Source: Cavenderia fasciculata
Taxonomy: Eukaryota > Evosea > Eumycetozoa > Acytosteliales > Cavenderiaceae
DNA: 64,000 bases
Reading direction: 5' to 3'
NCBI RefSeq assembly: GCF_000203815.1
Contig: NW_004457624.1
Coordinates: 372,001-436,000 of the forward strand
This document shows positions 9,310-22,131 of the stretch, one piece after another. Positions within the stretch are counted from its first letter, which is position 1. Every line of letters starts with the position of its first letter. The translations under genes were made by a program, and so were the position numbers. The notes beneath the pieces were generated by a model that was given only the letters and a program-made list of their open reading frames with translations, did no database searches and was not told the DNA's origin.

Positions 9310-11658
9310 TTAAATAAATTCAATTGTATCTTTAAAACTTAATAAATGAGGATCAAGTCTTTTAGCTTTTTGAATGATTGCTTGTTCTTGAGATGATACA
9401 CCTTCAAAGATATTTGCACATAGATGAGAGAGCGCAATTGATTTTCTGGCTAGAAGAGTGTAACCAAGCTTGGATGCATGATCAGCCACATGAAAGAAAA
9501 GATCGATGCCAGCGTAGAAGAGTGGGAATTCAGGACACTTGATTTGGAATTTGGTTGTTGTTTGATTGGCTATTTTAGAGTTGGCTGGTGTACGTTTTAA
9601 TTCCGATGCATCAAATGATTTCCATCCGAGAATGGCAAGACACTCCAAATAAGTCTTGAGTGCCTTTTCATTGGACTCTGCTTGATGTAGTAATCCGAGT
9701 CCAGTGATTGGATGGAATAGAGCGATGGGGAGTGGACGATTTGGATCTTTGTATGTGTTTTTCATGGCTTGGATATGTTCTACCATCTTGGGTGTGATGG
9801 TAGGATCAAAGTTACGAATGTATTTGGAGTAGTTGGCATTCATGTGTTCTGAAAGTCGAGCTCTTTCAGCAAATCCTTCTTGGCTCTCTTGACGATCCAA
9901 GTCGCATAGACGACACTGACATTTGGGTATGGAGAAGGCGTCTAAAGTCTTTTTTCGATCGGGGTAGGGCGCGTCTAGTGGAACATAGCCGAGGAATATT
10001 TCTTGACCGGCTTTGATGGCCGTAGCGCTATGAATAAACATCATCTCACCGATACAGAACCGAGTAGAGTTGGGGAAACAGTCGTGATTGGCGAGTGAGG
10101 GGAGTGGCCAGATACCGTGTCTCTTGGGTGAGCCATCATCAGAAAAGGAGTTGAATTTGACTATACTTCGAATACGATCGGCTGAGAGCAAGGGAGGTGG
10201 GTTGTCCAAATCAGCCTCTGTCACTGAAAAGTTGGACAAGTCAGCTGCATCATGCTCGCCATAATAGAGAGCTGCCAATTTCTTGGAGATGACTGGTGTA
10301 TTTTTAATATCTTGGTTGGTAAGTGCCACCATCTTGACTGAACCGTGGTCAAATGCCACATGGTCCTTGTAGTTGATGACAAATCCAGTCTCTTTGTTGC
10401 CGACCTCGTCTTGGTAGACACCGACACCTCTCGACGCCATCAAGAGCGTGCCGACGGGTATATCTTTGGCGGCGACTATGCCACGTCCCATTTTCTCGGT
10501 CATGATGATCTTGACCGGCCCGATATACTCGCTGCAGTCGACTTGTTGACCGCCATTTGAATTAAAGTCTTGACGAATGGCGCGATAGTTGAACTTGCCG
10601 GTATCGCGCTCCGAGATACGCTCCTTGATGGCGGCCAGACACCGCTTGGCCTCCTCGCTCTTGGGCTGCACGTCTCCCAGCTTCTGGTAGTACTCGCCCG
10701 ACTTTTCGTAGAGCCCGAGGTGGTAGTACGCCTTGCCGAGTCGCGCAAACACCTTTTCGTTGCCGGGTAGGCGTGTCAAGAGCGACATGCCAAGTGGCAG
10801 ACACTCTTGGTACCGCTTGAGTGCGAGCAGTGTCGCCAGCTTGTTGAGCGACAATATAGCGTGCTCAGGCTCGAGCTCAAGACCCGAATGATACGCAGCT
10901 AGCGCCAACTCATAGTCACCGCTTGTATAAAAGCTATTTCCACGTAGACGCCACCCGTCAATATCCTTGGGCAACTTGGATCGCAACGAATCTTTCCAAC
11001 CCTTGTCATAGAGATGTGGGTGGTTTGGATCCTGTATAAACTCTATATCCTGTGGATTTTCAACACGAACTGCGTAACCACCAGACAGAGTAATCTTAAA
11101 ATACGGTTCTTTGATGGCCATGATAACACCCACTGGGAATGTCTTGTCGACCAAGTCAGACATTGTACCCTTTCCCGAAAATACAAAATTGTATAACGAG
11201 ACGGTCAATGCAACGTCGCTGTTTGGTCCAGCCTTTTGATCCTCTACTAGTATTTGGATAGCGTTCATTTTAAACGACTCTACAATACTTCTGACAATCA
11301 GAACGCTGCCCTTGTGGATAGTCTCGATCAAGAGATCAGTGATTTCGATTGGTTTGAGTTCCGACAGACTCTTGGTCGATGGTTCCTTGGCCAAACTGTC
11401 CTTGTTGGTCGTCGTTGTGTACAACTTGAATTCCTTGTCACCTACCAATCTTGCATGCTCCTTTTTGTGAAATGCTATAGTGTCTCTACGATTTGTCAAC
11501 ATTGGATTCTTCATTCCTTTGAATGCCTTTTCTACACCTATTTCATCTCTAAACTTCATCAACTTCATCAATGCCCCTAAACTATGTTCTTGACCATCTA
11601 CATTAAGTTTTTCTCCTCCTCCTCCTGATTTCTTCTTTTTTGCTGATGCTCTATTCAT
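9310..11658 (-). CDS. TPR and SET domain protein, putative methyltransferase
   Basis: Single exon of 782 residues starting MNRASAKKKKSGGGG. Residues about 230-350 form tandem TPR helices (GNSFYTSGDYELALAAYHSG, LGKAYYHLGLYEKSGEYYQK). A SET domain follows from about residue 385, with MGRGIVAAKDIPVGT at the start, the pseudoknot motif NHDCFPNSTRF near 523, FLGY, and a Cys-rich post-SET CQCRLCDL near 581. This order (TPR, then split SET, then helical tail) resembles the plant and protist TPR-SET proteins and is related to the SMYD group. SET proteins transfer methyl groups from S-adenosylmethionine to lysines; the target, histone or not, cannot be told from sequence. The TPR part is noticeably more GC-rich than the ends, so it is probably under strong constraint. 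Confidence 0.85.
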   Translation of the reverse strand: MNRASAKKKKSGGGGEKLNVDGQEHSLGALMKLMKFRDEIGVEKAFKGMKNPMLTNRRDTIAFHKKEHARLVGDKEFKLYTTTTNKDSLAKEPSTKSLSELKPIEITDLLIETIHKGSVLIVRSIVESFKMNAIQILVEDQKAGPNSDVALTVSLYNFVFSGKGTMSDLVDKTFPVGVIMAIKEPYFKITLSGGYAVRVENPQDIEFIQDPNHPHLYDKGWKDSLRSKLPKDIDGWRLRGNSFYTSGDYELALAAYHSGLELEPEHAILSLNKLATLLALKRYQECLPLGMSLLTRLPGNEKVFARLGKAYYHLGLYEKSGEYYQKLGDVQPKSEEAKRCLAAIKERISERDTGKFNYRAIRQDFNSNGGQQVDCSEYIGPVKIIMTEKMGRGIVAAKDIPVGTLLMASRGVGVYQDEVGNKETGFVINYKDHVAFDHGSVKMVALTNQDIKNTPVISKKLAALYYGEHDAADLSNFSVTEADLDNPPPLLSADRIRSIVKFNSFSDDGSPKRHGIWPLPSLANHDCFPNSTRFCIGEMMFIHSATAIKAGQEIFLGYVPLDAPYPDRKKTLDAFSIPKCQCRLCDLDRQESQEGFAERARLSEHMNANYSKYIRNFDPTITPKMVEHIQAMKNTYKDPNRPLPIALFHPITGLGLLHQAESNEKALKTYLECLAILGWKSFDASELKRTPANSKIANQTTTKFQIKCPEFPLFYAGIDLFFHVADHASKLGYTLLARKSIALSHLCANIFEGVSSQEQAIIQKAKRLDPHLLSFKDTIEFI

Positions 11659-12219
11659 GATTCTTTACTAATAATAATAAATAATAAGAATAAGTATAAC
11701 TAATATATAACTATATATATATCGACGACCACAAACACAATGAACTTGAAAACAAAAAAATTAAATTAATTAAAGTTAGCTTGCAGAATGCTGATGTCTT
11801 GGTCCCTGTGCACTAAAATATTTTTTTATTAAAGATATATAAATTTATAAATATATTTTTTAATATTTATATATTACCAACAACTTGGTTATCGCAAAGT
11901 TGTCACACTCCTTTACAAACACTTTGATGATATACTCATAATATTAGTTTGTTATGAAATATATAATTCTATTTATCTTGCACAGACAAATTGTATTTAT
12001 AATAATAATAATAATTAATAAATATATTTATAATTGAATAATTATCTTTATCAATGCATGTATGATCATCGGGATCGAGATCCAAGAAAAGTGTTTCGCG
12101 CTTTCTTATAAGTTTTTTTTCTTGTTGTCCTACAAAATATCGCGCGGTGTGTTTTATTTTATGTCATTTAGTTTGCAGCAGAGAGATAGATAGATATAGA
12201 TAAGATAGATAGACTGTAG
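11659..12219. other. Divergent promoter spacer, TPR-SET and maspardin genes
   Basis: About 560 AT-rich bases between two head-to-head genes, with TATA-like runs and poly-A/T tracts. A GC-richer patch lies near 12060-12150. No RNA gene or repeat is recognised; regulatory content is inferred only from position. Confidence 0.4.
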
Positions 12220-13672
12220 ATGGAACATAGTGAAGAATACAAACTATTTAAGAGTTGGGTACCAGCTCAAAAGATCAGTTTGGGTGGTCTGAGTGAAAAG
12301 GTTTGGAAGTACTATGATTTCGGTCCAAAGGATGTTGCTCCACTCATCCTCATACCAGGTGTAAGCGGTACTGGTGAAATCTTTTATAAACAAATGGTAT
12401 CTCTTTGTCCAAAAGGTTTCAGATTAATAGCTGTATGTAGAGAATAGTATAGAATCGAATAGAAAAGAAAAGAAAAGAAAGAAAGAAAGAGATTGAATAG
12501 AGAGAGAGTCAAGAGAGAGAGATAGATACTAACAAACTAGATTCAATTCAATTCAATTCAATATCTATCTAATCTCTATATAGATACATTATGCACCATA
12601 CGAATCATTAATTGGATTTTGTAAAGGATTTGATCGGTTCTTGGACAAGTTGGGATTAGAAAAGGTACATTTATTGGGTACTGCTTTGGGAGGGTATTTG
12701 GCACAATGCTATTATCAAACGAGACCTAGTAGAGTATTGTCGTTGATTCTCAACAACTCGTTTTGTGATACTCAATACTTTCACGACAATGCATCTTGTG
12801 CTGCCATCTTTTCATTGATGCCAGAGTTTATGTTAAAAAGAATCGTCCTAAACAACTTTCCACAGGGTGAAGTCGAGCCCGACGTTGCCGAGGCAATCGA
12901 CTTTATGGTACAACAATTAGAAACACTCAATCAATCTGAACTCTCTTCAAGACTCAATCTCAACTGTGCATTGGGTATGCTTAATCCATCTGGTGGTTTA
13001 ATGAGTAATATTACTATTATTGATGTATGTCAAAAAGAGACAAAAGAAAAAAGAAAGAGACAAAAAAGATATACTAATATTTATTTATTTAATTTATTTA
13101 TTTATTTTGTTTAGACATTAGACTCAACAACAATACCAGAAAGATTAAGAGAAGAGGTTTATAAATTCTATCCAAATGCAAAGATTGCTTATTTAAAGAG
13201 TGGTGGAGATGTTGCCTATTTGTCAAAGGCATCAGAGATGAATGTTCACATTCAAGTTCATCTTCGTAATTTTGGTTTGGATCCATTAAAAGAAGATGGT
13301 AAAGATGATGATGATGAGGAGGGTGAGGAGGAAGAAAAGGAGGATAACAAAAACAAAGAAGTGAATGATGGAGAATCACCAACAAGATCAAAAGAACAAA
13401 ATACCGCCACTACCTCTACTACATCATCTTCAACATCCCCAACAACAAATAATATAAATAATAATCAACCACCACCACCTGTTCAAGAAAGAAAGAGTTT
13501 ATTCAATGATACACATTTAAATGATGATGGAGAATTGGAAGAAGATGAAGATGAAGAATTATACCAAAGTATTTTCAAGAATGCAAAGACTTTGTCAAAC
13601 AATAACAACAACAACAATGGTACTTACAACAACAAAGAATCAATTTTCGAATCAGCTGATCATCATGAATAG
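12220..13672 (+). CDS. spg21: Maspardin (SPG21) homologue, alpha/beta hydrolase fold
   Basis: Three exons (12220-12432, 12584-13024, 13115-13672) join in phase 0 to give about 403 residues. Similarity to maspardin is clear along the length: EYKLFKSWVPAQKI near the start, LIPGVSGTGEIFYKQM, the DGF-like CKGFDRFLDKL, LMPEFMLKRIVLNNFP, AIDFMVQQLETLNQSEL and the C-terminal AYLKSGGDVAYLSKASE. In human maspardin this protein sits on endosomes and is lost in Mast syndrome. The nucleophile elbow reads GTALGGY (residues 103-109), with Ala where human maspardin has Ser. A catalytic hydrolase role is therefore unlikely and a binding role is favoured. The C-terminal tail is acidic and Asn/Thr-rich, a dictyostelid extension. 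Confidence 0.9.
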
Positions 13673-13877
13673 ACTATAATATAATAGTCTAAATGTATCA
13701 TCAAATAATATAATATATAATCAACATCCCCATCAATCAATCAACCAACCAATCTATTAGCATTCATGCCAACCCAAGAAAACAGATAATAATATTTAAT
13801 TAGGTAGATTAAATATTTATTTTAAACGAAAATAATAATAATAATAATAATTAATAAATTATTTATTATAGCTTAAT

Positions 13878-15551
13878 TTATAAGAAATCATCAACACTAT
13901 ATTCTTCTCTTCCAAATATTGAATTAAATTGAGCTTTCATAATCTTGTTAAACAAATGGAAATTTGAACCTTCCTTTTCAATTTTTCTTAGTTTAGAAAT
14001 ACTAGAGATACCTCCAAAAAAGTAGTTTTGACCTATAAAGACGACAGTGTCATCATTGGGACCTGCAATGAATCTAAAATCAATCTTTTCTTTTAGGAAA
14101 TTCCATCTAATACTAAATGATCTTTGGTTTCTAGCAATCCATTCCAAATTGTGTGAACAACCAAACATATTACCTGATATTAATTTACATGACAGAGGTA
14201 GTATCTCTGCTGGCAAATCCTTTTGCAACAGCCAACTAGAATCCTTAAATGTAAAACTTTCTAAACTCTCTGGAAACAATCCAACATAAATTGGTATATC
14301 AAATCTAAATACATTTAAACTTTTTAATGTTGATGGGAATTTAACTTTTGGATTATTCATTTTTTCATCTAAACTTAACAAAAAAGAGAAAAAGAAAAAA
14401 GGTTAGTTAATTATTTTTAAAATGATGAATGTATATAGTTATTTACATCTAATGTATAAATGGGTAAGGTTAGGTGGTAAATGATTCATATGATATTCAT
14501 AATTGTAAAGTTTTAGATGAGTGATTTGTGTGTTGACAATCATTTGTTGCCATTGTTGGTTGGGTTCTAATTTCCATGTGGAAATGTCTAGATGAGTGAG
14601 TGAAGTGGGGAATGGTGGGCAACTGATAAAATACTCTGTCAAACTAATTAGTTTACTCAGGTAGTGTGGGTATTCATCTAAATCATCCAACCCGATACCT
14701 TGAATGACACGTACAGTATCTGGTACCACATCTCTAGGCATTGGATTACTAGAGTGACTGCGAAGAAACTTTAGTTCCTGTAGTCGAGGTGGGACTGACT
14801 CTGGTTTCAATTGATGTGTAAATCTCGGTCCGAATGACAACGTAGTGACACTCGATGGAATGGCACCAGGTGATACTTTAGAGTTGGATAGAATCAGATC
14901 GGTCACTGACGATGGGATGAGTAAAGGATCATTGATTTCTTTGTTATGGTATGTCCCAAATTCAAGTGTTTTAATAGTTGATGGAATCGATCCAACTACA
15001 ATAGGTCGTTTGCAATCATACACCAAGTTTGTGGCGGATGGTGGTAGAAATGATAGATCAATAGCATCCTTTACACCATCCATAGATCTAACTATGACCC
15101 TTGAAATATCATTTGAATCTTTAAAGATTGCCGTGTCAACTTGAGTATTAAACATTATAATCAATTCTAAGTTTGAAATGAATAGAGATTAATAGTTTAA
15201 TTAATTTAAATCATTATCATCTCTTTGTTTCTACTTACCATTGTGAATAGATGGTAATTGATTTTTAATTGATCTAATGATACTATCGTTGAATGAATTT
15301 AAGTTAAATTGTTTAAATCTATCCTTTTTGATCATTTCGATTAGATTAGAGATAGACTTTTGAGTACATCCATGTGCATTGAGAAACTTGTTGTGAAGTT
15401 GAAATGCATTGGCTAGGAACTGTTCTCTTTTGGTGTAAAAGTATTTACTCGTCAGTGTTAAACATATACTATCAATAGGTTCCAAAAATGATATGATATG
15501 TATAACTATAATATTTGATACACATGTTAGATTCATTTTAAAAAACAACAT
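13878..15551 (-). CDS. FNIP-repeat protein with F-box-like N-terminus
   Basis: Three exons (15551-15239, 15166-14447, 14368-13878) join in frame to give about 507 residues. The N-terminus VIHIISFLEPIDSICLTL has the pattern of an F-box helix. The middle has repeated strands with IPSSV and VPPRL turns and LTHLDIS or ITHLKLY ends, as in FNIP leucine-rich repeats, a family greatly expanded in dictyostelids. The C-terminal exon continues this pattern and then loses it. F-box plus repeat proteins usually recruit substrates to SCF ubiquitin ligases, so that role is plausible but unproven. Low-stringency repeats make the exact repeat number uncertain. Confidence 0.8.
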
Positions 15552-15665
15552 TGCAATGTTGTTTATTTTAAAGTAAAATATCTTTGTTTTTAATAATATT
15601 ATATATAGATCTATTTTTTTTTTTTGTATTATTATTACAATTATTTCTTGATTTAAAAATTATTA

Positions 15666-18600
15666 TTATTTGTGTGTTCTTGTGTTGACCCAATCTGATA
15701 TTTTGTTGTGTACTGGATTGGTATTGATTTGTTGTTCTTGTTGTTGTTGTGGTTGTTGGGTGGTGTTTGGTTGTTTTGGGATGATTGGAACCATTTTTGT
15801 AGCAATGTTGCTTAGATTATTAAAACTCTTGTTTAATCTCTTTGTAAATTTCAATTGAACCTTTCTCTTGAAAACTTTAACAATCACAAAAATAATAGAG
15901 ATTGTTACGAGTGATACACAAACTGCAATTACAATGATTTTCCATTTGCTGTTTGCTATTGAATTACATTTACCAGAATTGTCTGGATTAACAACCAATG
16001 CTGAGAAATCTGGATCTAGTACACACTCTTGGCATTGAGGAAATCCAATTCCAATCATTACAATTGATTGTTCATCGTTGATTGGTGTAGATGATATGTT
16101 TTGAGTTTGTGAGTAGGTTGGTCTTCCATCAGACATTGCAACATCAATGAATCGACCGTTGAATTGGATATCATCTTTGACTACTCTGAGATATTGCAAC
16201 ATTGACAATGAATCAAAACTGAGTGTTGAGATATCTTTGTCTGTGCAATCATATTTAATCGATTGATTATTGTTGATCAATGTTTTAAATACAACTCGAA
16301 GTGTTGATAAATTTGATGAATATTGCCACTTGCTGATATTGACCTCAAGTTTGATAGAGTTGGCATGTAAAAATAGTTGTTGTCCTCCAAATTCAACTGT
16401 TCTTGGTTGTGTAGAGAATGATATAGTTGATAGAACTTGAGTTGGTTGGTATGTTGGGGAGGATAAAGTATTCAATTGATAGTTGACAATAGTAGTGTGA
16501 TTATTGGTGGCTGTTTTATTGACATTCCAAGTGTAATTGGATATAAATAATTCTTTGGCAATATTCTTATCGAAATTTAATTCTTGAATGGAAAACATTT
16601 CAAATAGAAAATCAATTCCGTCAATGTCAAATGATACTGTTGGATCTGTTGTATTGGGTGTAATCGTCATATTAATGATATCTAAAATAATAGTTAATTA
16701 ATTAATTAATTAATTTTAATAAAAAGAATTAAATATTAATTTGTTTAATACATACATTTTGACAAACAATTATCAATATCACTATAACCATGTTGACATT
16801 GACATTTGCCATTATCATCACAATATCCATGGCCATAACAATTAGATGTATTCTTTTCACATGATGATTTTGATATTGGTGAAGGCGATGGTTGAGATGG
16901 TGGTGATTGAAGATATAATATATTTCTTGCAGTTGTATTTAAATCATTATTCAATTTCAGTTGAACAGAAGCCAATCCAAATGATGGTTGTTGATCGATT
17001 GTACAATTGATTTGGAATTGTGAAAGTGATTCAACAACGCAGTTGATTGTACTATTAATAATGATTGATACGTTTGAATGGTTGGATATTGGAATTGATG
17101 GACCAAAATCACCATTCAATTCAACATACTTGTTGTTTGTTGAATTATAATTTCCTGAACTAATAATTGGATATGCTAAAAAATTAATTAATTAGTGATA
17201 TTGAATCAAACAAAGAGATAAAAATTATATAATACATACGTTATTGAACAATTATTATAAAATAATTTACTATTACATATACATATACCATCAATAGTAC
17301 ATTTTCCATTTCCATAACAATTATTGGTTGATTGTTGACAGAAAGACCTTAAATTAATGGTAAATTGTACTTGTGATTGTATGTAAGAGTTTGAAACTAT
17401 TAATTGATGATCTCCACTCGATAGAAGTGGTGTTGTACATTCAAACTGAGAGGGGGAAATATTTGTTAAATTGGTACAAGCAGTACTATTATCAATGGTT
17501 ATTGTGTGATTAAAATATGGATTATAATCTAAATTAAACTTGATAATGATGTTGTTTTGGTTGATTTGTAAAATAGTTGGTTGACCAATATTAATATCAT
17601 CCTTGACCATCATCATTTGTACTATTTGTGGATCTAAAATGATTGTGACTAGAGTTGGAATCTCTGGTATTGGTGTTGCTTGTGTATATTTGAATGATAA
17701 TTCTTGGTTTGATATTGTTGGGTTGAGAGTATAATTTGATTCATAAGATCCATATCCAATGTTGTTACCTAAAAGTTATCAAAAATATAATAAAATGAGT
17801 GATTTACTAGCCTTTCGATTTAAATTTCACATATTGATTATTATACATACCTTTAATAGTAGCGATATTGTTATTGGTAACTAAAAGATTATCTTTGTTA
17901 TTAATGGTGACTTTAAAATAAGATAGAAATGAGTTAGTATTACAACACATCAATTGATTAAATACTTTGTGGATAAATACCGGGACATTGGAAATTGGGT
18001 GGAGCCTGTAAATCTGTTATTACATCATATCTGGATGTACCTTTGTAACACCAAACACATGATGGAAGTGATGAAATTGCAGTACTATCGATTCTCAAAC
18101 TAGTTATTCCACAGAATGATTCAGTAATGGCACCATTAAAGTTGTAGTTATAAGAAATAGACAAGGTTCTTAAAGTGTTTGGTAAATTTGTTGAGAAATT
18201 TTGTAGGTCATTATTATCTAGATATCTTTCAAATTGACATAAATTAGTATCAATCGATATGTTATCATTATTATTATTATAATCATACAGATCTTTTAAT
18301 TGTTGAGGAGCCTGGATAAATGAAAAAGAGGTAAGTCCCATTTCTTGCATTGATAAATATGTGAGGTTTGAATATAGTGTAGCAATACTAGAACTAGGGT
18401 ATGGGAATACTGTTGATTGGGGTCCATTGATCCTCCTTAATCAAAAGTGTGAATATTAATAGAGAATGCTATTGTGTGTGTGTATGTTTAACTTACAATG
18501 TTTCTATACTGAATGGATATCCTATTCTTAAGTGGCATGCAGTGTCATGTCCCGCCATTATTACGCAGTGTCTGTTGGAACAACAAATCAAATTAATATA

Positions 18601-19842
18601 ACGAATATAAAACACAATTATTTTAAATACGTACATTAGCTTTAACTTGGTGACATCTTTATTCAAATGGACAGTGGTATTTGATCTTGAGAAAAGGTAA
18701 ACCAGACTTTAAACAATGATTAGTCAATATTCTTTGAATTATTAAATGAATTAAATGACAAAACTTACAATTTCCGAAGGTTTGGAAATGATTTAGCTGT
18801 TATATTGATATGGTGTGATCCAGCGGTACAATTGGAATGAAAATAATAATCAGTGAGAGAAGGAAAGTAGAGAGAGTCGTCAACGGTAATTGATGAAATT
18901 GGGAACCAAGCAATGATCGATTGAAGGCTGATAGAGTTGTTTAAAAAGGTATGAGGTACGACCAAAGGATTATTGTAGTCGAATAAGAAAAACGAGGTAA
19001 GATTAGGAAAATTATTAAAATCGCCTGGAATGTAGCTTATCGATCTATCCCCTTGCAATATAATTATATTCAAACTTTTAACAGATTTGAGCAACTCTAA
19101 GATATTGATTGACCGATTGGCAACTTCTTCACTCCGTAATTCGATATATTGCAAAGCAGGCATTGTGAATGACTTGGCCAAAGAAGGGGGGTTTCCAGAT
19201 GGAATACCTGTTAAAGTGAAAGTACTTGATTCAATAATTAAAGGTTAATAATTATATTCTTTTCCAAAAAAGAAGCCAAATTATAATATTATCTCTTTTC
19301 TCTCTCATACATTTCAACAATATGATATTTTTCATCAAACGTGTTGCTGCTATCACAAACAAATCTTGCACCCATTTTTGATCCAGAATATGATTCACAT
19401 AGAGACTGATTCTCTGGTTTTGGTATTCCATATTGTCTATTAAATACAACAACAATAACAATAAAGAGAAAATAGTAGTAGAGTGATTAGTAAACCCAAA
19501 CTTGTGCTGACAATGAACTCTTTCAAATAATATTATTACTTATGATGCATACCTAATTAGAAATATAGCTGATGCAACTATATTAATGGAGGAGTGAATA
19601 ATTTGCGAATCAATGTTAAGATTGAGTTTAAACTGGATTCATTTGAGCTATCGATCTAAGTTAATAGGTATAGGTATGTACATACGTTCATCATCTGGAA
19701 GGGTTTGTTGTGATAGCGAAATATTATAATGACAACAAAATAGCAATGTCACTATCGTTATCACTAGAAACTGGTTACTACTACAGCTGATGAGAGTGTT
19801 CTCCAGCTTTATCCTACTTCTACTATTACTATTCATATACAT
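15666..19842 (-). CDS. ComC-like LRR/TIG/EGF transmembrane receptor, copy A
   Basis: About twelve exons, by comparison with the copies at 55-64 kb. The first is 19842-19686 and the last 16681-15666. The order is: signal peptide (QFLVITIVTLLFCCH); leucine-rich N-terminal region; TIG/IPT-like beta domain; EGF (CQQSTNNCYGNGKC); a second beta domain; EGF (CEKNTSNCYGHGYC); a ComC-type C-terminal ectodomain; one membrane segment (IIVIAVCVSLVTISIIFVIV); and a basic Gln/Asn-rich tail. Predicted location is the plasma membrane. ComC in D. discoideum is tied to cell communication in development. Compared with its paralogues, copy A has one extra base at the end of the first EGF exon. The usual acceptor (exon from 17175) would then break the frame, but an AG 16 bases further on (exon from 17159) restores it. 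The gene may therefore still work. Confidence 0.8.
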
Positions 19843-20370
19843 TGTTGTTGTATTTTTAACTTGATGTATGTTGTGATTAATCAATATTGATCATTGCAAT
19901 GACTGATTGATTGATTGATTGATAGATAGTGACATCAACAACCAATCTATAGAGCAGATCAAGCAACCAGAACCCTTCATTTTCAACAAGCCAACATTGA
20001 GAGTAAATAGCCATATAACACCAAGATTAAGTAAATGGGTAAGTATGTGTACACATACACATATACATATATGCGGAAATGGCAATGGGAATAATAATAT
20101 TAATGATAGTGAGCGTGGTAGTGGTGGGTACATACCATGATCTATTTAAAAGTGAACTTTTTTTTACTTAAATTATTTTAATACTACCCCCATTTTAATC
20201 CGCCGCTCTTTCTTTTTTTTTGATATTATACAAAAATATTACAAAATATAATTTATTTTTTTATTTGTTTCAACAGTTTAAAATAAATTATTTGTTTACT
20301 TTTTTACTTTTTCTTTTTTTTTTATACAAATATAAATAAATGTTTTTTTTGTTTTGAGCAATGGATGTGT
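19843..20370. other. Spacer upstream of ComC-like copy A
   Basis: About 530 bases holding the promoter of ComC-like copy A and, from about 20150, the AT-rich 3' flank of severin with long T runs. The GATT/GATA repeats near 19910-19930 are simple sequence. No gene seen. Confidence 0.45.
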
Positions 20371-21474
20371 TTAGGCATCGAGAGCACTTTCAAATACTTC
20401 ATTTTCACCACCTTCGAGGATACGAGCGACTGGGGTGTATGGAGCGTAACCCTTTTTGGTGACATAGTCGGTGGCGTATTGGAAGGCAGACTTCTTTTCA
20501 GAGTGCGATGACTTGAGACCGACCCATACAAATACTTCAAAGACGAGATCGAGGATAAAGACATCGTTGGTGTCGAGTTGCTTACGGCTGATCTTGCCGG
20601 TGGCGACTTCGGTAAAGGTCAACTTGCCCGAGGCGTCAGAGAGACGGTGGAGGGACTTGACGCCGGCTGGCTTGGCAGCATGAGCGGTTTGTGGGGCGAT
20701 TGGACCCTTGCCTCCGAGCAAAGTCCAGAATTCGGCTGGGATATCAGTGTCGTCTTCGGAAAAGACGATGACTTGTGGGAGACCCTTACGCTCGTCGTCG
20801 ATGGCACGGGCAAGACTGGCACCCTTGGTACGTTCTTGACCGGTTGACTTTGATCCGTTGAATTGGTACAACTTGAGACCGGCATCGAGAATAAAGACGT
20901 CGCCGGAATTGAGTGACTTGGAAGAGAGGTCGACTTCTTGGACACGGACATGACGGTCACCAGAGATGTGGAGGAGACGTGGACGGTAGGTCTCTGGTTT
21001 GACATGGTTGAAACCAGACTCAATACCACCACGAAGAATAAAGATAGAGTTGTTTGGGAAGAGGGCTAGGAAACGGTCGGATTCGAAACCTTGGACTTCA
21101 CGGTACTCGACTGGACCACCACCGAGGTAGTCGTCCAATTCAACGGTCTTGTAGGCAGCAGTACCGGCTTCATCGGTCGAGGTATGTTCACCCAACCAAA
21201 AGTAGATATCGTGTTTGAGTGGGGCGGTTGGGGTAGCCTTGTAGCTCTTCAACACAATGTAAGAGTCTCCGTCAAAGAACTTGCCGTATTGCTCCTTTGG
21301 CCATGGGACAACCTTGAAAGCTTCGATTCTCCAGACGGTCAATCCTTCTTGTTTACCAACACTCTTCCATTGGGCTTCCAAACCAGCCTTGTCAGTACGA
21401 CACTTCTTGTCTAGATCAGATCCCAACAAGGCAATGTTTGAAGAGTTAATGTCTAATTTTTGTTGTTTAATCAT
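20371..21474 (-). CDS. sevA: Severin, calcium-dependent actin-severing protein
   Basis: A single exon of 367 residues, close to the length of D. discoideum severin (about 362). Three gelsolin-type repeats are seen: repeat 1 ([50 protein letters not shown]), repeat 2 ([39 protein letters not shown]) and repeat 3 ([33 protein letters not shown]). Severin cuts and caps actin filaments when calcium rises and acts in the cytosol. The codon use is markedly GC-richer than the neighbours, as expected for a highly expressed gene. The start follows an A-rich leader typical of dictyostelid genes. Confidence 0.95.
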   Translation of the reverse strand: MIKQQKLDINSSNIALLGSDLDKKCRTDKAGLEAQWKSVGKQEGLTVWRIEAFKVVPWPKEQYGKFFDGDSYIVLKSYKATPTAPLKHDIYFWLGEHTSTDEAGTAAYKTVELDDYLGGGPVEYREVQGFESDRFLALFPNNSIFILRGGIESGFNHVKPETYRPRLLHISGDRHVRVQEVDLSSKSLNSGDVFILDAGLKLYQFNGSKSTGQERTKGASLARAIDDERKGLPQVIVFSEDDTDIPAEFWTLLGGKGPIAPQTAHAAKPAGVKSLHRLSDASGKLTFTEVATGKISRKQLDTNDVFILDLVFEVFVWVGLKSSHSEKKSAFQYATDYVTKKGYAPYTPVARILEGGENEVFESALDA

Positions 21475-22131
21475 TTTTTAAAAAAGATATTTATTATTTA
21501 ACCTAAATCATAAAAATCAATCAAGAAATAAGTCAATAACTTTAATAATCAATATGAATTTATAATGGTCACATGACAATAAAGTGTGAAAAGAACGAAA
21601 GAAAGAAAGATTTTTTGTTATGCAGAAATAAAGAGAGAGAGAAAGTGTGATCGATTATTTGATTAATACTTACAAAGAATTATAATTATTATGTATTTGA
21701 TTGTATGGTTAATATAAGTAAGGATGTTGTGTGAAGATATTTCAATAAATGAAATTAAGACCTGTCTTTATAATGGTTAGGGTCTGACCGTTACAGGCCA
21801 CCAAAGGTTTGAAATTAATTTATGATCACAAATTTTTTATTTGATTTTTTTTTGTTTTCAAGCTTGTGCAATGACCAAATCAGGACAAACTAATTTGTCG
21901 ATCGAAGCACTGTTTTTTTCTTTTTGTTTGTTGGGTTCGGCGAATGTGAGGAAGAAAGAACAACTCGTTGAATCCTTTGTTTTTAAAATATCGTGATGCA
22001 TGTAAGAAGCTTTGTGCACGAAAATGAAAATGCGATGGCCTGTTTGTTAACTGATTCGTTGAATGTTTACCTTTTATGTATAAAGAGTAGAGACTAGACT
22101 TTTGCATTTGATGAACACTATTATTCTAGGT

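Noticed and set aside
18231-18330. Asn-rich open frame through the seventh intron of ComC-like copy A
   Set aside because: The 63-base intron is a multiple of three without stops, but B and C show it is an intron with GT-AG ends; retention is possible but not needed.
19252-19461. Open frame shared by ComC-like copies A and C (MEYQNQRISLYVNH)
   Set aside because: It is the shifted frame of the true exon 3 (YGIPKPENQSLCESY); it recurs only because the two blocks are almost identical.
21880-22107. Minus-strand frame upstream of severin, and similar words near 30860-30960
   Set aside because: A few shared words (such as ATCACGATA) flank the polyketide synthase on both sides, but alignment fails beyond about ten bases.
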